Below, piece by piece: positions 54,001-61,365 of a stretch of 64,000 bases of DNA. Within the stretch, counting starts at the first letter, position 1. Every line of letters begins with the position of its first letter. The stretch covers positions 5,146,001-5,210,000 of the forward strand of contig NZ_CP107960.1 of NCBI RefSeq assembly GCF_036077095.1, written 5' to 3'. The notes beneath the pieces are model-generated. The model made no database searches. It was not told the origin of the DNA and worked only from the letters and a program-made list of their open reading frames with translations. The translations under genes and the position numbers were made by a program. The DNA comes from Streptomyces sp. NBC_00376. Its GTDB lineage: Bacteria > Actinomycetota > Actinomycetes > Streptomycetales > Streptomycetaceae.

Positions 54001-54551
54001 CGGGCGTCGGCTTCGACCTGTACGTACGCATGGTGGGCGAGGCGGTCGCCGACTACCGGGCCTCCCTCGAAGGTGGCGTGGAGGAGGAGCCGCCGCTGGA
54101 GGTCAAGATCGAGCTCCCGGTCGACGCCCACGTCCCCCACGACTACGCCCCCGGCGAGCGGCTGCGCCTCCAGGCGTACCGCGCCATCGCCTCCGCCAGC
54201 ACCGAGGACGACATCAGGGCCGTCCGCGAGGAACTCACCGACCGCTACGGCAAGCTCCCCGAGCCGGTCGAGAACCTCCTCCTGGTCGCCGGCCTGCGCA
54301 TGCTGGCCCGCGCCTGCGGTGTCGGCGAGATCGTCCTCCAGGGCCCGAACATCCGGTTCGCCCCGGTGGAGCTGCGCGAATCGCAGGAGCTCCGCCTGAA
54401 GCGCCTGTACCCGAAGACGGTCATCAAGCCGGCCGTCCACCAGATCCTGGTCCCCCGCCCCACCACCGCCAGGGTCGGCGGAAAGCCGGTCGTGGGACGT
54501 GAACTGCTGGCGTGGACGGGGGAGTTCCTGACCACGATCCTGGGTTCGTAG
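51021..54551 (+). CDS. mfd: Transcription-repair coupling factor Mfd
   Basis: 1176-residue ATPase that pushes stalled RNA polymerase off damaged DNA and recruits UvrA. Domains in order: UvrB-like N-terminal region (about 1-350, including [20 protein letters not shown]), a D3 region, and the CarD-like RNA-polymerase-interaction domain (about 490-590). The RecG-like helicase follows with Walker A [11 protein letters not shown] (about 654), DEEQ box (about 755) and [10 protein letters not shown], then the C-terminal TRCF domain. The ATG follows GGAAG. Full length, no defects seen. Confidence 0.97.
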   Translation: [1176 protein letters not shown]

Positions 54552-54570
54552 TCCCGGAACGTCTGCTGCC

Positions 54571-54600
54571 TCGGCCCCGTCGGATGTCCGGCGGGGCCGA
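54571..54600 (+). terminator. Terminator after mfd
   Basis: TCGGCCCCG (54571-54579) pairs with CGGGGCCGA (54592-54600), about 20 bases after the mfd stop. Confidence 0.65.
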
Positions 54601-54648
54601 TCCCCGTTCCGCCCGAGTCGCTTTCCGGAGCGGTCCCGGACGGTGGGA

Positions 54649-54720
54649 CTGATCCGGGTGACCGGTGCCGCCTACCAGTTCCGGCACCGCGAGTTCCAGG
54701 AGTGGCTCACGCGCCACCCC
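54649..54720 (+). pseudogene. Possible remnant of a NACHT-type ATPase C-terminus
   Basis: In one plus frame the sequence reads LIRVTGAAYQFRHREFQEWL, which resembles the motif that ends the NTPase core of Streptomyces NACHT/STAND proteins (AYQFRH...LQ). There is no gene around it: upstream is the mfd terminator and it overlaps the 3' end of the tetR gene. Tentative, based on a short motif. Confidence 0.35.
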
Positions 54721-55315
54721 GTTCCGGCCCGCCCGACGCCGGCCGCTCATCCGCCGACGCGAACAACAACTCCGTGATCGACCGGAAGACCGCCTCGGGG
54801 TCCCGCGCGCCCACCGCCGCCTCCAGGTTGCCGCTCAGCAGCAGCGTGGCGAACCCGTGGGCCAGCGACCAGGCGGCCACACCCGCGAGCCGGGCGTCGT
54901 CGCCGCGTCCGGCAGCGGGGAGGCCGGTGAGGCCGGCGCGCAGCTCGGCCGAGGCGCGGTCCTTCGCGGTGAGCAGGCCGGGGTCGTCGGTGCGGTAGAG
55001 GTCCGGCTGGAACATCACCTGGAAGTGGGCGGGGTGGTCGACGGCGAACCGCACGTACCGCACGCCCCGTTCCCTCAGGTCAGGGGCGTCGGCCAAGGTG
55101 TCGGCGAACCGCTCGTATCCCTCCGTCGCGATGGCGGTGAGCAGGCCCGTGCGGTCCTTGAAGTGATGGGCGGGGGCCGCGTGGGAGACACCGGCCCGGC
55201 GCGCCAGGTCGCGCAGGCTCAGTGCGCCCGGCCCCTCGGTGCGGATGACGTCGAGTGCGGCGGTGAGGACGGCCCGCCGCAGGTCGCCGTGGTGGTAGGT
55301 GCGCTCGCTGGTCAT
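54707..55315 (-). CDS. TetR family transcriptional regulator (TetR_C_33-like)
   Basis: 202 residues. The helix-turn-helix is LSLRDLARRAGVSHAAPAHHFKDRTGLL, preceded by TYHHGDLRRAVLTAALDVI, a start typical of a broad actinobacterial TetR group. The C-terminal helical domain includes VRFAVDHPAHFQVMF. It is divergent from the SCO6745-like gene, and a clear 19-bp palindrome lies between them. Confidence 0.9.
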   Translation of the reverse strand: MTSERTYHHGDLRRAVLTAALDVIRTEGPGALSLRDLARRAGVSHAAPAHHFKDRTGLLTAIATEGYERFADTLADAPDLRERGVRYVRFAVDHPAHFQVMFQPDLYRTDDPGLLTAKDRASAELRAGLTGLPAAGRGDDARLAGVAAWSLAHGFATLLLSGNLEAAVGARDPEAVFRSITELLFASADERPASGGPERGGA

Positions 55316-55385
55316 GGGCAGGAGATTACGCGGAATCTAGTCGTTGACAAGTTCGAAGGTGGGGCGGCAATCTGGGGATCTCGAT

Positions 55386-55404
55386 ATCTAGTCAGTGGCT
55401 AGAT
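55386..55404. promoter_or_regulatory. TetR operator
   Basis: ATCTAGTCAGTGGCTAGAT is a 19-bp near-palindrome (ATCTAG/CTAGAT perfect). A further half-site, ATCTAGTC, lies at 55336-55343 next to TTGACA (55345-55350), a possible -35. It lies between the divergent tetR and SCO6745-like starts. Confidence 0.7.
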
Positions 55405-55429
55405 GGGTGACGTCGTGGAGGGCGGAGAC

Positions 55430-56296
55430 ATGTCCGAGAAGCTGGGGCGGGTGCGACGGATGTGGCATCTGCTGGAGCCGTTGCACGCCGTTCTGTACTA
55501 CGCGCCGGAGGCCGTCGCGGAGGCCGCCGCGCTCGGATACCGCACCGACGAGCGGTGGCCCGGCTACTTCGCCTGGCGCGCGGCGCCGCTCGGGGAGGCC
55601 GATGCGGGGCGGGTGGCCGACACGTTCTACAGCTTCAGCCCGGCGATGGTGAGTGAGTACGTGCCCGCCGTCTGGTCCGTAGCCTCGCCCGGTGCGGTGC
55701 TCGCGGCCCGGACCCGGGCGGTCGACCGTGCCTACCGGAAGCTGCTGGGGGACGCGGTCGACGGTCCGGAGTTGCGTGAGGCCGCCGCGCTCGTGCGGCG
55801 CGTCGCGGAGGCCGCCGACACCGCCGACAGGCCGCTCGCCGCGGCCAACGCCGCCCTGCCCTGGCCGGAGGAGCCGCACCTCGTGCTCTGGCAGGCGGCG
55901 ACTGTCCTGCGTGAGCACCGGGGCGACGGTCATCTCGCGGCGCTCGTCGAGGCTGGGCTCGACCCGGTCGAGTCGCTGGTCTCCTTCGCCGCCGTCGGTG
56001 CGGCGCGGCCGGAGGTGTTCGCGAGCCGGGGGTGGAGTGATGCGGAGTGGCGGGCCGCCCGGCAACGGCTCGTGGAGCGTGGGCTGTTGGACGGGGGCGG
56101 TGTGGTGACCGAGGCGGGGCGGGCGTTGCGCGCCGAGGTCGAGCGGCGTACGGACGAAGCGGCGGCGGACCCGTGGCGGGTGCTCGGCGAGGAGGGGCAG
56201 GAGCGGCTCGCCGAACTGCTGGGGCCGTTCTGGGTGGCGGTGATCGGTTCCGGGATGCTGCCGTCCGAGACGACGCTGGGGATCGGGAAGGTGTGA
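55430..56296 (+). CDS. SCO6745-like (SalK-type) helical protein
   Basis: 288 residues matching the SCO6745 family: an N-terminal RRMWHLLEPLHAVLYYAPEA, then DERWPGYFAWRAAPLG, RVADTFYSFSPAMV, and a winged-helix-like C-terminal half (WSDAEWRAARQRLVERGLL, VTEAGRALRAEVERRTDEAA). The end is LIGSG-like. The family's biochemical function is unknown. Probable target of the divergent TetR. ATG 55430 is chosen because GGAGG precedes it; a further ATG lies nine codons upstream. Confidence 0.82.
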   Translation: MSEKLGRVRRMWHLLEPLHAVLYYAPEAVAEAAALGYRTDERWPGYFAWRAAPLGEADAGRVADTFYSFSPAMVSEYVPAVWSVASPGAVLAARTRAVDRAYRKLLGDAVDGPELREAAALVRRVAEAADTADRPLAAANAALPWPEEPHLVLWQAATVLREHRGDGHLAALVEAGLDPVESLVSFAAVGAARPEVFASRGWSDAEWRAARQRLVERGLLDGGGVVTEAGRALRAEVERRTDEAAADPWRVLGEEGQERLAELLGPFWVAVIGSGMLPSETTLGIGKV

Positions 56297-56426
56297 GCGG
56301 CGCGGGTGACCAGACGGTGTGATTCCGGCCGCATCGGGTCGGCGGGGTGCTCATGAACACCCGTCAGCGGGGAAGGCGTCCGTAGGATTCCGGGGTTCGG
56401 CTTTCTCCCCGTCAGGACGGTTCCGA

Positions 56427-57191
56427 GTGATATCTCCCCGCGCTTACCGAGTGATGCTGCCCGCCCTCAGCGTGGCGGCGGTGCTGGCCCTGGCCGGCTG
56501 CGACCCCGAGCAGCCCTCGCGCTCCGAGGGGGAGGGCGGCGGGCGGGCCGTCACCGGGTTCGGGGCCAGTCCGCTCGACAACGCCGACGGTACGAAGCCG
56601 GGGCTCGCGCCGCTCACGTCCGAGGCGGACCGGGCTGCCGGGCGGAAGGTCATCGAGAAGGTGGCGACCAAGGGGCGGGGGCCGAAGACCGGGTACGCGC
56701 GGGACAAGTTCGGCTACGCGTGGAAGGACTCGGTCGACGGGATACCGCTCGCGAGGAACGGCTGCGACACCCGTAACGACCTCCTCGCCAGGGACGGCAA
56801 GGACCTGAAGTTCCGGTCCGGTTCGGACTGCGTGGTCGTGTCGATGACGCTCAAGGACCCCTACACCGGCTCCACCATCGACTGGCGCAAGCAGCAGGCC
56901 ACCAAGGTCCAGATCGACCACGTCATGCCGCTCTCGTACGACTGGCAGATGGGTGCCTCGCGCTGGAACGAGGCCAAGCGGCAGCAGATCGCCAACGACC
57001 CGCTCAACCTCATCCCGGTCGACGGGCCGGCCAACAACGCCAAGCGCGACTCGGGGCCGGCTTCCTGGCTGCCGCCGTACAAGCCGGTCCGCTGCTCGTA
57101 CGCGGTGCGGTTCGCGCAGGTGTCCCTGAAGTACGGACTGCCGGTCACCGCCGCCGACAAGACGGCGATGCTGGAGCAGTGCGGCGGGTGA
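56427..57191 (+). CDS. Secreted HNH (DUF1524-type) nuclease lipoprotein
   Basis: 254 residues. A signal peptide with lipobox LALAGC (lipidated Cys25) is followed by a short linker and a DUF1524/GmrSD-like HNH domain. Its motif is VQIDHVMPLSYDWQMGASRW with the catalytic His, then NDPLNLIPVDGPANNAKR (Asn-rich metal loop) and SGPASWLPP. Four Cys residues in the mature part (NGCDTRND, SDCVV, RCSY, EQCGG) fit an exported, disulphide-bonded enzyme. GTG start with AGGA upstream. The role may be DNA scavenging, or turnover during development or competition. Confidence 0.88.
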   Translation: MISPRAYRVMLPALSVAAVLALAGCDPEQPSRSEGEGGGRAVTGFGASPLDNADGTKPGLAPLTSEADRAAGRKVIEKVATKGRGPKTGYARDKFGYAWKDSVDGIPLARNGCDTRNDLLARDGKDLKFRSGSDCVVVSMTLKDPYTGSTIDWRKQQATKVQIDHVMPLSYDWQMGASRWNEAKRQQIANDPLNLIPVDGPANNAKRDSGPASWLPPYKPVRCSYAVRFAQVSLKYGLPVTAADKTAMLEQCGG

Positions 57192-57214
57192 GCACAGGGG
57201 TGGGGCGGTGTACG

Positions 57215-57245
57215 CAGAACCCGCCCTGGGGTGGGGCGGGTTCTG
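57215..57245. terminator. Bidirectional terminator between convergent genes
   Basis: CAGAACCCGCCC (57215-57226) pairs perfectly with GGGCGGGTTCTG (57234-57245) around a seven-base loop. Confidence 0.75.
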
Positions 57246-57266
57246 TGGCCCGGAGCGTTCAGGGCG

Positions 57267-57998
57267 TCAGGGCTTCGGCCTGGTCGCCTTGAACGGCTTG
57301 TCGAATTCGGAGAATTCGACTGTCACCGGTGCGGTGCGGGCGGTGTCGCGCTCCGGTGCGCCCTGTGGGTGGGACGGGGGCAGGCGCAGTTTGAGCAGGA
57401 AGGGTCTGCCTTCGCCGGCGATGTCCGCCGTCCACTTTCCGTCGTCCGTCCTGCCGGTGACGGTCAGGGCGGGGGCGCCGGAGGCGGTGGCGCTCGTCCA
57501 CTTCTTGCGGGCCGTTCCGGTCTTCGGTGCGAGGCCGCCGAGGAACGTCTCCCGGTCGCAGTAGCGTTCGGCCAGCTTCGCGTGCCGGTCGGCGGTGGCG
57601 GGTTTCACCCAGCGGCCGGTGAGGTTCTCGGCCTGTGGCGGGGAGGCCGATCGCAGCATCGCGGCGTCGGAGCGGGTGCGGACCGTGCCGTCCGTCCGTA
57701 CCAGCTCCATCGTGCCCGCCGCGCCCATGGAGAGGGTGACCGTGCACTCGCCCCTGATGTCCGTGGCCACGTACGCCTCCACCGGGCCCTCGGGCGTCGT
57801 CGTCCGCACCGTCATGCGTACCGACTTGGCGGCGCGGGTCGCCGCGAGGGCCTTGTTGGTGACCTCGGGGGCGGTCAGCCCGGCGTAGGGGGCGGTGGCG
57901 TCGGGTGCCTCGTCCGGGAGCATGTTGCAGGCCGTCGCGAGGGTGAGGGCGGTCGCGGCACTCAGGGCGGCTGCCGAGGCGCGGGCGGGAAGGCGCAT
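57267..57998 (-). CDS. Lipoprotein, LppX/LprG-like
   Basis: 243 residues. Signal peptide ALSAATALTLATAC with lipobox Cys24, then a mature domain that begins ATAPYAGLTAPEVTNKALAA and continues with paired beta strands (SVRMTVRTT, GECTVTLSMGAAGTMELVRT). This pattern recalls the LolA-like fold of LppX/LprG lipoproteins. A conserved Cys pair (GECTV, RYCDRE) may form a disulphide. Probably membrane-surface, lipid- or signal-linked; no specific function. It lies between the HNH lipoprotein (convergent) and the DUF4352 protein. Confidence 0.75.
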   Translation of the reverse strand: MRLPARASAAALSAATALTLATACNMLPDEAPDATAPYAGLTAPEVTNKALAATRAAKSVRMTVRTTTPEGPVEAYVATDIRGECTVTLSMGAAGTMELVRTDGTVRTRSDAAMLRSASPPQAENLTGRWVKPATADRHAKLAERYCDRETFLGGLAPKTGTARKKWTSATASGAPALTVTGRTDDGKWTADIAGEGRPFLLKLRLPPSHPQGAPERDTARTAPVTVEFSEFDKPFKATRPKP

Positions 57999-58050
57999 GC
58001 CGAGCTGCTCCGGTCTCTCCGGTTCGTTCTGTCCGGTCTCGGAAGGACGG

Positions 58051-58887
58051 TCAGAGCTTCAGGTCCCACTGCGAGGCGTCGTACGTGAAGCCGGGGTTGA
58101 CCTCGACCGTCAGGTTCTTGGCGTCCGCCGGGGTGTCGAAGGCGAACTGGACCGTGACCTTCTTGCCCGGCAGGACCGTGCCGCTGAAGCCCGTGCCGAC
58201 CTTGTTGTCGAAGATCTGCTCGGCGTCCACCCCGTCCTGGCCGGCCCGTGCCGAGACGCTGACGAGCGTGGAATCGAACTTCTCCTTGCCCGCGTTCTCG
58301 ATGACGACGGCGACCCGGTAGGCCTTCTGGCCCTTGGTGTGTCCGGCGGCGTAGGCGTCCGGGGTGTACGAGGTGGCGTCGCCGACCGTGACCGTCAGAT
58401 CGTCGTCGTACACGGCCGAGTCGCCGGCCTCCAGCGCCTTGCCGGTCTCCTTCTTCTTCTCCGCGCCCCCGCCCTTGGCGGAGTCGCCGCCGGGCTTCGG
58501 CTTCGCGGAGGCCGTCGTGTCGGAGACCGCCTTGTTGAGGTCGTTCACGGCGTCGTCCACGGCCTTGAACGTGATCACCGCGCCCACCACCGTGAGGATC
58601 AGCGAGATCAGGCCGAGTACGGCACCGAAGGTCGCCATCCCCTTGTTGGTGGCCTCGCCGCGCTTCGCCCGGCCCCGACCGGCCAGACCCAGGATCAGGG
58701 CGATGAGGCCGAGGATGCCCGCCAGCCAGAACAGGAACGGGATCAGGCCGGACACGGCGCCGATGACGCCCAGGACGAGGGCGGCGATGCCCAGTCCGTT
58801 ACGGGCCGGGCGCATGCCGGGCGTCTGGGCCGGGGTGTACGGCTGCTGGGGCTGCGGGGACTGCGGCGGCTGCGTGAACTGGGACAT
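58051..58887 (-). CDS. DUF4190/DUF4352 membrane protein
   Basis: 278 residues: Pro/Gln-rich start, then two helices with the DUF4190 pattern (NGLGIAALVLGVIGAVSGLI and GMATFGAVLGLISLILTVVG). A Lys/Gly linker follows and a C-terminal DUF4352 immunoglobulin-like domain (about 155-278; DLTVTVGDATSYTPD, VVIENAGKEKFDSTLVSV). The C-terminal domain is predicted outside. Its divergent upstream region contains the TGTGAACCG array shared with the methylase gene. Confidence 0.85.
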   Translation of the reverse strand: MSQFTQPPQSPQPQQPYTPAQTPGMRPARNGLGIAALVLGVIGAVSGLIPFLFWLAGILGLIALILGLAGRGRAKRGEATNKGMATFGAVLGLISLILTVVGAVITFKAVDDAVNDLNKAVSDTTASAKPKPGGDSAKGGGAEKKKETGKALEAGDSAVYDDDLTVTVGDATSYTPDAYAAGHTKGQKAYRVAVVIENAGKEKFDSTLVSVSARAGQDGVDAEQIFDNKVGTGFSGTVLPGKKVTVQFAFDTPADAKNLTVEVNPGFTYDASQWDLKL

Positions 58888-58987
58888 GGCTGTGCCCTCC
58901 GGCGAAAGCAGAAATGGGTGGGGAGCGGTTCCGTGCATCGCTCCGGTGCATCGCCCTGTGCGGCGATGGGTCAATCACAGCAGAGCT

Positions 58988-59057
58988 TGTGAACCGAGTC
59001 AACACGGTTCACAGGGAATGAGTTGATGCACGCTGTGAATCGATGTCGTGTGAACCG
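58988..59057. promoter_or_regulatory. Array of TGTGAACCG sites before the methylase gene
   Basis: TGTGAACCG at 58988-58996 and its inverted copy CGGTTCACA at 59005-59013 form a perfect 9-bp palindrome with an 8-base spacer. TGTGAATCG at 59034-59042 and TGTGAACCG at 59049-59057 follow. Four sites lie within 70 bases between the DUF4352 and methylase genes. Confidence 0.7.
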
Positions 59058-59121
59058 GGTCGGTATGCTCGCCGACAACCAGTACCGGGACGAGTGCCAG
59101 GACCAGCCAGGGAGACAGTCA

Positions 59122-61215
59122 GTGCCGGAGAACTCGACAGAGGTGACCGCGGCCGGGATCGCACGGCTGGCGGGGGTGGGACGCGCCGCGGTCAGCAACT
59201 GGCGCCGCCGCCACGCCGACTTCCCCAAGCCCGTCGGCGGCACCGAGACGAGCCCGTCCTTCGCGCTGCCTGAGGTCGAGCAATGGCTCCGCGACCAGGG
59301 GAAACTCGCCGAGGTCCCGCTGCGCGAACGGGTCTGGCAGCAGGTCGCCGGGCACCCGGCCGGAGCGGTCCCCGCCCTGGTCCACGCGGGCTGCGCCCTG
59401 CTGCTCCTGCGGACCAGCCCCAGGGCCTGGCCGGAGATCACCGCCGTGTCGGACGAAGGCATGGCCGGCGTGCTCTCCCTCGCCGTCGACAAGGTGCTCA
59501 CCACCCGCTTCGGACCGGCGGCGGAAGGCGGGAGGGCCGTTCACACCCCGAGCCCCGCCGAACTGCTCCCGTCCGTTCCGCTGCTCCGCGCCGCCGCCGA
59601 ACTCGCCGCCGGGACCGGGGCCCGGGAGACCTTCGAGTTCCTCCTCGGCCGTCAGCTGGACGCCAACCCGCGTCAGTACACACTCACCCCGCCCGGACTC
59701 GCCGAACTGATGGCCGCCCTGGTGGAGACGGGCGAGCGGCCCGCCCGTACGGTCCTCGACCCGGCCGCGGGCACCGGCGCCCTGCTGCGCGCCGTCGCCA
59801 ACCCCGCCGCCCTGTACGCCCAGGAGGCCGACCCCGACCTCGCCGCGCTCACCGCGCTGCGGCTCGCCCTGAACACCGGCCCCGACTGCGCCCTGGCGGC
59901 ACGGACCGCCGACACTCTGCGCGCCGACGCCTTTCCGCAGCTCGCCGCCGATGCCGTGCTCTGCCACCCGCCGTTCAACGAACGCAACTGGGGCCACGAC
60001 GAACTCGCCTACGACCCGCGCTGGGAGTACGGCTTCCCGGCCCGTACCGAGTCCGAACTCGCCTGGGTCCAGCACGCCCTGGCCCATCTGCGCGAGGGCG
60101 GCACCGCCGTGCTGCTGATGCCCCCGGCCGCCGCCTCGCGGCGCTCCGGCCGCCGGATCCGCGCCGATCTGCTGCGCCGCGGCGCCCTGCGCGCCGTCAT
60201 CGCGCTCCCGGCCGGCGCCGCACCCCCGTACGGCATCCCGCTCCACCTCTGGGTGCTCCGCAAGCCCGGCAGCGGCTCGCCCACCTCGCCCGCCTCGCCC
60301 GAACTGCTGCTCGTCGACACCGCCGAGACCGCCGAACCGGCTCCGGGAGGGCAGGCTTCCGCAACCGGTGGGCGCGACCGGCTCGACTGGCAGGCGGTGC
60401 AGGGCGCCGTGCTCGACGCCTGGCAGGCCTTCGAAGGCGCCGCCCCCGCCGGGGCCCGCCCCGGTGCCGGCCGCGCCGTCCCCGTCATCGAACTCCTCGA
60501 CGACGACGTGGACCTGGCCCCCGCCCGCCATCTGCCGCCGCCGGCCGCCGCGGGCGGACCCGGCGAACTGATCCGGGTACGGGAGCGGCTCGCCGAGACG
60601 CTCGGCCGCGCCGGCGCCCTCACCCCGCCCGCCGTCACCCTCACCGACCCGGCCCACTGGCCCCTCACCACCGTCGGCGAACTCGCCCGCGCCGGAGCCC
60701 TCCAGCTCCGCACCGGCGGCTCCGGCACCGGCCATGGGCCCGTGCTCACCGAACACGACGTCCTCGGCTCCACCGCCCCTTCGGGAAGCCTGCCCGCCGA
60801 CGGCCCCGCCGAGGAGCCGGTCCTCGTCGAACCGGGCGATGTCGTCGTCCCCGTGCTCGGCGGCGGTTCCGCCGCCCGCGTCATCGACGACGCCACGGCG
60901 GGCGCCGCGCTGGGCCGCAACCTCCAGCTGCTGCGCCCCGATCCGGCCGCCCTCGACCCCTGGTTCCTGGCCGGATTCCTGCGCGGCACCGCCAACAACC
61001 GCCAGGCCAGCAGCTACGCCTCCACCGCCACCCGGCTGGACGCCCGCCGCCTCCAACTGCCCCGGCTGCCGCTCGCGGAGCAGCAGCGGTACGGGGAACG
61101 GTTCCGTGCCCTGGCCGAGTTCGAGGACGCGCTCAGACTGGCCGGCCGGCTCGGCGGACAGCTCGTGCAGGGGATGTACGACGGGCTGACGGACGGCACG
61201 GTCGCGCCGAAGTGA
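59122..61215 (+). CDS. N6-adenine DNA methylase with N-terminal helix-turn-helix (orphan)
   Basis: 697 residues. Residues about 8-55 form a helix-turn-helix (AAGIARLAGVGRAAVSNWRR, PEVEQWLRDQGKL). The HsdM-like methylase core has motif I TVLDPAAGTGALLRAV and a variant catalytic motif IV, CHPPFNER, where relatives have NPPF/NPPY. LREGGTAVLLMPP follows. The C-terminal half includes a target-recognition-like segment (EEPVLVEPGDVVVPVLGGGS, ASSYASTATRLDARRLQLP). No specificity or nuclease gene is adjacent, so an epigenetic or regulatory role is likelier than classical restriction, or catalysis may be lost. GTG start after GGGAGA. Confidence 0.85.
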   Translation: MPENSTEVTAAGIARLAGVGRAAVSNWRRRHADFPKPVGGTETSPSFALPEVEQWLRDQGKLAEVPLRERVWQQVAGHPAGAVPALVHAGCALLLLRTSPRAWPEITAVSDEGMAGVLSLAVDKVLTTRFGPAAEGGRAVHTPSPAELLPSVPLLRAAAELAAGTGARETFEFLLGRQLDANPRQYTLTPPGLAELMAALVETGERPARTVLDPAAGTGALLRAVANPAALYAQEADPDLAALTALRLALNTGPDCALAARTADTLRADAFPQLAADAVLCHPPFNERNWGHDELAYDPRWEYGFPARTESELAWVQHALAHLREGGTAVLLMPPAAASRRSGRRIRADLLRRGALRAVIALPAGAAPPYGIPLHLWVLRKPGSGSPTSPASPELLLVDTAETAEPAPGGQASATGGRDRLDWQAVQGAVLDAWQAFEGAAPAGARPGAGRAVPVIELLDDDVDLAPARHLPPPAAAGGPGELIRVRERLAETLGRAGALTPPAVTLTDPAHWPLTTVGELARAGALQLRTGGSGTGHGPVLTEHDVLGSTAPSGSLPADGPAEEPVLVEPGDVVVPVLGGGSAARVIDDATAGAALGRNLQLLRPDPAALDPWFLAGFLRGTANNRQASSYASTATRLDARRLQLPRLPLAEQQRYGERFRALAEFEDALRLAGRLGGQLVQGMYDGLTDGTVAPK

Positions 61216-61365
61216 GCTGAACGGAAGCGAGCTGAACCGAAGTGAGCTGAACCACAGCGGTTCCGTACAACCCGGGGCCGGTTGTCGGTGTCGCCCTTTA
61301 CGCTCGGATCTGCGTGCACGGAGCGTGTGCGCGGATGTTCAACGACCAGGTCTCCAGGAGCAGCC

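Noticed and set aside
51000..54440. 1146-codon open frame antisense to mfd
   Set aside because: High-GC codon bias opens the opposite strand; the product is Arg/Gly/Leu/Val-biased without family motifs, while mfd is a complete known protein.
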